Positions 59,051 through 64,000 of a stretch of DNA of 64,000 nt are shown here, one piece after another (within the stretch, counting starts at the first letter, position 1; every line of letters starts with the position of its first letter). The stretch spans positions 136,358,365 through 136,422,364 of the forward strand of contig JAOWCC010001634.1 of NCBI GenBank assembly GCA_030867875.1, written 5' to 3'. The notes below the pieces were generated by a model, which saw nothing but the letters and a program-made list of their open reading frames with translations, was not told where the DNA came from and did no database searches. The translations under genes were made by a program, and so were the position numbers. This DNA is from Actinernus sp. WN-2022. Taxonomy: Eukaryota > Cnidaria > Anthozoa > Actiniaria > Actinernidae.

Positions 59051-61260
59051 CTCATGATTGTAAACTGCACGGCAGCACATTGCGCCACAATAGCAGTCTG
59101 TACAGACCTCCCTTGTGAAGCGCATTGGATTATATAAATAACTATAATATTGATTGATTGACTCATGATTGTAAACTGCACGGCAGCACATTGCGCCACA
59201 ATAGCAGTCTGTACAGACCTCCCTTGTGAAGCGCATTGGATTATATAAATAACTATAATATTGATTGATTGACTCATGATTGTAAACTGCACGGCAGCAC
59301 ATTGCGCCACAATAGCAGTCTGTACAGACCTCCCTTGTGAAGCGCATTGGATTATATAAATAACTATAATATTGATTGATTGACTCATGATTGTAAACTG
59401 CACGGCAGCACATTGCGCCACAATAGCAGTCTGTACAGACCTCCCTTGTGAAGCGCATTGGATTATATAAATAACTATAATATTGATTGATTGACTCATG
59501 ATTGTAAACTGCACGGCAGCACATTGCGCCACAATAGCAGTCTGTACAGACCTCCCTTGTGAAGCGCATTGGATTATATACATAGCTATAATATTGATTG
59601 ATTGACTCATGATTGTAAACTGCACGGCAGCACATTGCGCCACAATAGCAGTCTGTACAGACCTCCCTTGTGAAGTGCATTGGATTATATACATAGCTAT
59701 AATATTGATTGATTGACTCGTGATTGTAAACTGCACGGCAGCACATTGCGCCACAATAGCAGTCTGTACAGACCTCCCTTGTGAAGCGCATTGGATTATA
59801 TAAATAACTATAATATTGATTGATTGACTCGTGATTGTAAACTGCACGGCAGCACATTGCGCCACAATAGCAGTCTGTACAGACCTCCCTTGTGAAGCGC
59901 ATTGGATTATATAAATAACTATAATATTGATTGATTGACTCATGATTGTAAACTGCACGGCAGCACATTGCGCCACAATAGCAGTCTGTACAGACCTCCC
60001 TTGTGAAGCGCATTGGATTATATACATAGCTATAATATTGATTGATTGACTCATGATTGTAAACTGCACGGCAGCACATTGCGCCACAATAGCAGTCTGT
60101 ACAGACCTCCCTTGTGAAGTGCATTGGATTATATACATAGCTATAATATTGATTGATTGACTCGTGATTGTAAACTGCACGGCAGCACATTGCGCCACAA
60201 TAGCAGTCTGTACAGACCTCCCTTGTGAAGCGCATTGGATTATATACATAGCTATAATATTGATTGATTGACTCATGATTGTAAACTGCACGGCAGCACA
60301 TTGCGCCACAATAGCAGTCTGTACAGACCTCCCTTGTGAAGTGCATTGGATTATATACATAGCTATAATATTGATTGATTGACTCATGATTGTAAACTGC
60401 ACGGCAGCACATTGCGCCACAATAGCAGTCTGTACAGACCTCCCTTGTGAAGCGCATTGGATTATATACATAGCTATAATATTGATTGATTGACTCATGA
60501 TTGTAAACTGCACGGCAGCACATTGCGCCACAATAGCAGTCTGTACAGACCTCCCTTGTGAAGCGCATTGGATTATATACATAGCTATAATATTGATTGA
60601 TTGACTCATGATTGTAAACTGCACGGCAGCACATTGCGCCACAATAGCAGTCTGTACAGACCTCCCTTGTGAAGTGCATTGGATTATATACATAGCTATA
60701 ATATTGATTGATTGACTCATGATTGTAAACTGCACGGCAGCACATTGCGCCACAATAGCAGTGAGTATCACAAGACCTCCCTTGTGAAGCACATTGGATT
60801 ATATGCATGGCTATAATATTGATTGATTGACTCATGATTGTAAACTGCACGGCAGCACATTGCGCCACAATAGCAGTGAGTATCACAAGACCTCCCTTGT
60901 GAAGCGCATTGGATTATATGCATGGCTATAATATTGATTGATTGACTCATGATTGTAAACTGCACGGCAGCACATTGCGCCACAATAGCAGTGAGTATCA
61001 CAAGACCTCCCTTGTGAAGCACATTGGATTATATGCATGGCTATAATATTGAGTGATTGAGTGATTGACTCATGATTGTAAACTACACAGCAGCACATTG
61101 CGCCACAATAGCAGTCTGTATCACAAGACCTCCCTTGTGAAGCGCATTGGATTATATAGTGATAGCTATAATATTGATTGATTGATTGATTCATGATTGT
61201 AAACTGCACGACAGTACATTGCGCCACAACAGCAGTCTGTACCACAAGACCTCCTTTGTG
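59051..61260. repeat. 111-bp minisatellite, about 20 copies
   Basis: Units begin ctcatgattgtaaactgc and recur at 59051, 59162, 59273, 59384 and onward at 111-bp steps. Toward the right end the units grow by an insertion (gtgagtatcacaag) and diverge. The last copy ends in gcgctatataaat near 61290. Internal variants (aaataactat or acatagctat; agcgca or agtgca; ctcatg or ctcgtg) form mixed patterns. The period is 37 x 3, so two minus-strand frames stay open for about 600 codons. With no start context, no splice evidence and repeat-wide identity, I call it non-coding. It lies in intron 2 of the receptor guanylyl cyclase gene. Confidence 0.93.
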
Positions 61261-61375
61261 ATGCGCATTTAATTCTATATAGCGCTATATAAATGAAAAA
61301 CATTTTATAAATAAGCAGTTTTCATCAGTACAAGAATGCCACGTAACCATGAAGAGTATATCGTCAACATGATAC

Positions 61376-61480
61376 CTTGTAAATAGCAGCGATTGTAAAC
61401 ACTTGTTCTTTGACGATTTTCTGATCGTTAGTGACCATCACTTGTGAATACTTCATGCTACCATCTGCGTTGTTACTCGT
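61376..61480 (-). CDS. receptor guanylyl cyclase KHD exon 2
   Basis: This 105-bp exon (35 codons) lies between acceptor tgtacAG and donor GTATCA. It encodes the N-lobe segment ending KEQVFTIAAIYK, which corresponds to the strand before the ATP-contacting lysine. A canonical glycine-rich loop is not apparent, as is usual for this family. A 111-bp minisatellite and a SINE occupy the following intron. Confidence 0.82.
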
Positions 61481-62082
61481 CTGTACAATAATCAATACGA
61501 GATAAGACAGAAACTATTGAAGTAATGGTTCACCAGATAACTGGAGCAAAAGGCAACAGGTATGGCAATGAGCAGATCATCATACGATGTTCATTGAACT
61601 TAGGTTGCCTAAGTGCTGTCTGATATGTCCACAGTCAAAGTTACGAGCAGAAAATAAAGCTAAGGGAATTGTATGCTCTTAGTAATTTTTACTGTGAAAA
61701 CTAAAAAAATCACCACCAGCCAAAATAAAGGGGGAAAAAAGGAGATTCACTGTTGAAAATTTTCCCGGAATACAATTTTCTTTGAAATCAGAGCACTAAT
61801 GAAACTATATGACCATGCTGGTTTTCTATTGCATGAATGTATGAGTACTGCAACCAATGACATTACGAAAAATAATAGAAAATTAACACATTTTACATTC
61901 CGCTGTCGTTGAGTGCTCCCGACCTTTATAGACGAATCATTCCGGAATAGTAGAATACGAAGAACAAATACTGAATTGAATTAAGTACAAATATGGAGAG
62001 TGTACTAAATGGTCCATTTGCTCATGGCTTGCACGCTCACTGCTGTTGGGAGTTTGCTGAGGCACTCACGAAGCTCGAGAAG
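61481..62082. other. intron 1 segment, no gene seen
   Basis: AT-rich, without repeats or frames that I can support. Confidence 0.35.
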
Positions 62083-62400
62083 GAGCCGGGTTGACGAGTG
62101 GTAAGCGATTCGCCTCTCACCTCTGTTCCTCGGGTTCGATTCCCGATCTATCTCGCCCTTTCTCCGAGGGTTTATCACCGCGCCGGGTTTTCCGGTTTTT
62201 CGCCCTCCACAAAAACCCAACACGTTAACTTGCAATTCATTTGCGGTTTAGCCGGGTCCTGACTGTGATCAGCCCCTTTGGTTGTTTCAGGTCCCGTTAA
62301 AGTCCCGTTATAGTCTCTCTCGGTGTTGCGTGAGTGACCCCGGCGCTTCTCTTGTGCTCAGAGCGCAAGCTGCCTGTGTACTACTTATTCTTTCTACCCT
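62083..62400 (+). mobile_element. tRNA-derived SINE, family 2
   Basis: The head gagccgggttgacgagtggt resembles a tRNA A-box region, and the B-box is gggttcgattcccg. The body includes gccgggttttccggtttttc. Not a functional tRNA, since the acceptor stem does not close. It sits between KHD exons 1 and 2. Confidence 0.7.
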
Positions 62401-62461
62401 TAAAGTAAAACTATATACGAATGATTAAAAATTACAACTTAGCAGGATTTTACACACTCAC

Positions 62462-62573
62462 CACACTTCGTCTACTGATGTAGCTAGCTCCAATTAATTT
62501 CTTTGTGAATCGCACGTCTTCAGGCCTTACTTTCCATAACTCGCTGTTCAGTGACGCCTCAAATGATTTCTTC
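62462..62573 (-). CDS. receptor guanylyl cyclase KHD exon 1 (juxtamembrane)
   Basis: This 112-bp exon has acceptor ttctcAG before 62573 and donor GTGAGT after 62462. It completes a split codon with its first base and then encodes 37 residues including ELWKVRPEDVRF, the conserved juxtamembrane start of the kinase-homology domain (ELWRVRWEDV in vertebrate natriuretic peptide receptors). The preceding exon, expected to carry the transmembrane helix, was not found in 62574-64000. The exon ends in phase 0, matching exon 2. Confidence 0.85.
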
Positions 62574-62739
62574 CTGAGAAATAATAATACATCGATGTCC
62601 ATGAATAAGACCCGAGATCATTGTATTTAAAGGACTGTATTCACTATTATGAATCAGGAGTAAATATGAATCATGCGTCTATAATGATAATGATTATATC
62701 ATCAAGTGATGATGCTGCTGATAATAATAATGATTACTG

Positions 62740-62924
62740 TTACTGTTACTTACTTACTTACAACATTTGGGCGTAACGCCACAGGAAACAAGCAATAGGA
62801 CTCAAGGTCCCCTACGAGGCTTGTCTCCGCCATGTCAGTGGACCTACGATTTTACGTCCTTATCCGAGAAGACGTGAAGGTCTAACCATTTGCAGTTGGT
62901 TCACAAAGGCAGCACCTTCTACTG

Positions 62925-62955
<31 letters not shown>

Positions 62956-63022
62956 CCGGGGTTTGAACCCGCGACCTCCCGCTCGACAGACCGGAGCTTA
63001 ACCACTGAGCTAACCGGGAGGC
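62740..63022 (-). mobile_element. tRNA-derived SINE, family 3, with (GTAA)n-like tail
   Basis: On the minus strand the head reads ccggttagctcagtggttaa with B-box gggttcaaacccc. The body contains aaggacgtaaaatcgtaggt, and the tail is repeats of AAGT followed by an AT-rich microsatellite (62680-62760). A gat-rich microsatellite lies on the other side (63030-63120). The short frames on both strands here are shadows of the SINE and the microsatellite. Confidence 0.75.
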
Positions 63023-63260
63023 GGTTAGTTTATGATGATGATGTTGATGATGACGACGATGATTATGATAATATAGATAGGGATAATTATAATAAAGATA
63101 TATATAAAGATAATAACAACAAGAGGCCCTGAGTGACCTTAACACGGGCTACATAGGATAGGTGAATACATGCAGTTCATGGAGTTATAGCATATTTTTG
63201 TGTTATACATGGTTTGTGCTAGGGGAGCTGGATAATTGATTCACTACTGATGCTCGTTAT

Positions 63261-63401
63261 AATTGAAGGCTGTGTGCAAAAAGGGCGTAACTGACTCTTG
63301 ATCACATTCTAAATTCCCCTTCAATTTCTTTGTTTTCTAAGAGAGAATTTAGAATGTGATCAAGAATCACTTACGCCCTTTTTGCACACAGCCCTTCAAT
63401 T
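63261..63401. mobile_element. 141-bp hairpin MITE, copy 1
   Basis: The arms share ggctgtgtgcaaaaagggcg and ttgatcacattctaaatt, separated by a loop of about 20-30 bases. Ends are aattgaagg/cccttcaatt. Confidence 0.85.
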
Positions 63402-63404
63402 TAT

Positions 63405-63775
63405 ATATAATGGATGGACCTTTTGCAGGAATGCAATTACATGGTTGTACTCGATGCAAACAAATCTTAGTTAAAGGGGTGAGCGGAAGAAAGAGTTGAG
63501 TCATGACATATCAAGTTTTCAATTCTCCCTTAAAAAAAACAAAGAAGATAAAGGAGAATTTGGAATTTGATCTGTCATCACTTAACTCTTTCTTCCGATC
63601 ACCCCTTCAATTCATATATTTAAAGGCACTTGTACGAGATCGATAGTGTTATTAGCAAAAGCTGTTTGTATATACTATTTTCCACCTCCAATCGAATGAC
63701 GATCTTTCTAAAACAGCGCTTTTAAAGATAGCTTGACATCTAGCATCCATGGGAACGGAGATCACAAGCTCAATT
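63405..63775 (+). repeat. dispersed repeat R, copy 2 (split by a hairpin MITE)
   Basis: It matches 44490-44690 in inverted orientation on both sides of the hairpin element at 63473-63607: ggaccttttgcaggaatgca on the left and gtgttattagcaaaa plus cctccaatcga on the right. Confidence 0.65.
63473..63607. mobile_element. 135-bp hairpin MITE, copy 2
   Basis: The arms share cggaagaaagagtt and aattctccttt-like strings, with outer ends aggggtga/tcacccctt. Architecture, size and the ttcaattcatatat flank resemble copy 1, but the arm sequences are different. It interrupts the dispersed repeat R copy. Confidence 0.82.
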
Positions 63776-63849
63776 CATTCTTTAACAAAGTATTATACCA
63801 GCACATGACTATGTAGCCACCAAAATGTTAATTTGTGTTGTCATAAGTC

Positions 63850-63950
63850 ATCGTACCGTGTTTTGCCTCTCGTTTAGTGTTCGTTTTGCGATCATGCCGT
63901 GTTTTAGCTTTCGGCTAGTGCTCGTTGGCGTTCGTGTATCATTCGTGCGT
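63850..63950. repeat. short imperfect tandem duplication
   Basis: Two ~49-base units share ccgtgttttagctttcg-like sequence and ttagtgttcgtt. Low-level repeat; no gene seen in the last 230 bases. Confidence 0.4.
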
Positions 63951-64000
63951 TCTTCGTATCTCGTTTAGTCAGGCGTTCCTCATTCGTTGTATAAATTAAT

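Larger units (their letters stand above)
43625..62573 (-). other. receptor guanylyl cyclase-like gene (kinase-homology domain region)
   Basis: Eight exons on the minus strand splice in consistent phase and reproduce, in order, the kinase-homology domain of membrane guanylyl cyclases (natriuretic peptide/speract receptor type). This domain normally binds ATP and couples ligand binding to cGMP synthesis at the plasma membrane. Features are ELWKVRPEDV, the VAVK lysine, the [11 protein letters not shown] region, GSLQ-DVLNND, HGSLRSSN in place of HRD (catalytic Asp absent), DHG in place of DFG, ILQEI, and CWAEEPSDRP. Loss of HRD is normal for this family, so this is a pseudokinase. Exon 1 starts out of phase 0, so upstream exons exist beyond 64000. 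No cyclase catalytic exon is visible between 43625 and the LINE. Introns are filled with mobile elements. Confidence 0.88.

Noticed and set aside
59041..60886. Minus-strand 583- and 612-residue repetitive proteins
   Set aside because: They are frames through a 111-bp minisatellite whose period is a multiple of three. Two overlapping frames are equally open, and there is no start, splice or domain evidence.
62945..63022. Functional tRNA gene on the minus strand
   Set aside because: A- and B-boxes are present, but the sequence continues into a SINE body with a repeat tail and the stems are degenerate.
62927..63145. Frames on both strands rich in Asp or Tyr/His
   Set aside because: Translations of a GAT-type microsatellite next to a SINE.

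Overview
The window is eukaryotic and looks like an invertebrate metazoan, probably an anthozoan cnidarian such as a reef coral. The reasons are an intron-rich receptor guanylyl cyclase-type gene, many palindromic MITEs, tRNA-derived SINEs and CR1/L2/Jockey-like LINE pieces, all in AT-rich DNA. The taxon is an inference. There is no bacterial gene organisation.

Region 1 (1-39368) is one uninterrupted, almost perfectly homogenised satellite array. It contains two related units in the same orientation: a 184-bp monomer S (154 copies) and a long module L (30 copies; 392 bp, or 330/329 bp when a 62/63-bp palindromic piece is missing). Every L-to-L distance equals one L plus a whole number of S (3 to 13). 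S monomers fall into sequence subtypes, and a trimer usually precedes L, so the array is a nested higher-order repeat. Multi-kilobase blocks recur at fixed offsets (for example 20,988, 3,568 and 2,193 bp) and share private substitutions. The array ends abruptly at 39368, exactly at the outer edge of the palindrome arm found in L, and there it interrupts a LINE.

Region 2 (39369-42331, minus strand) is a nested transposon wreck. A LINE has a coiled-coil/RRM-like ORF1, split by a ~705-bp element with 20-bp terminal inverted repeats. It is followed by an APE-type endonuclease ORF2, split by a 182-bp plus-strand retroelement 3' end with a (TGT)n tail. The satellite edge then cuts it off before the reverse transcriptase.

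Region 3 (42460-64000) holds the only recognisable host gene. Eight minus-strand exons between 62573 and 43625 join in consistent phase to encode most of the kinase-homology (pseudokinase) domain of a receptor guanylyl cyclase. The extracellular/transmembrane exons would lie beyond 64000. The cyclase exons would lie below 43625, but none is visible before the LINE and the satellite. The gene therefore either continues across at least 39 kb of satellite or is truncated. Exon 7 lacks a proper AG acceptor at the expected place.

The introns are crowded with non-autonomous elements: foldbacks and hairpins, a TTAA-flanked MITE, a 765-bp TIR element with a 3-bp TSD and a SANT-like ORF, 835-bp and 1064-bp TIR elements, several SINEs, and a 111-bp minisatellite of about 20 copies (59051-61260). 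The long open frames of the minisatellite come from its period being divisible by three.
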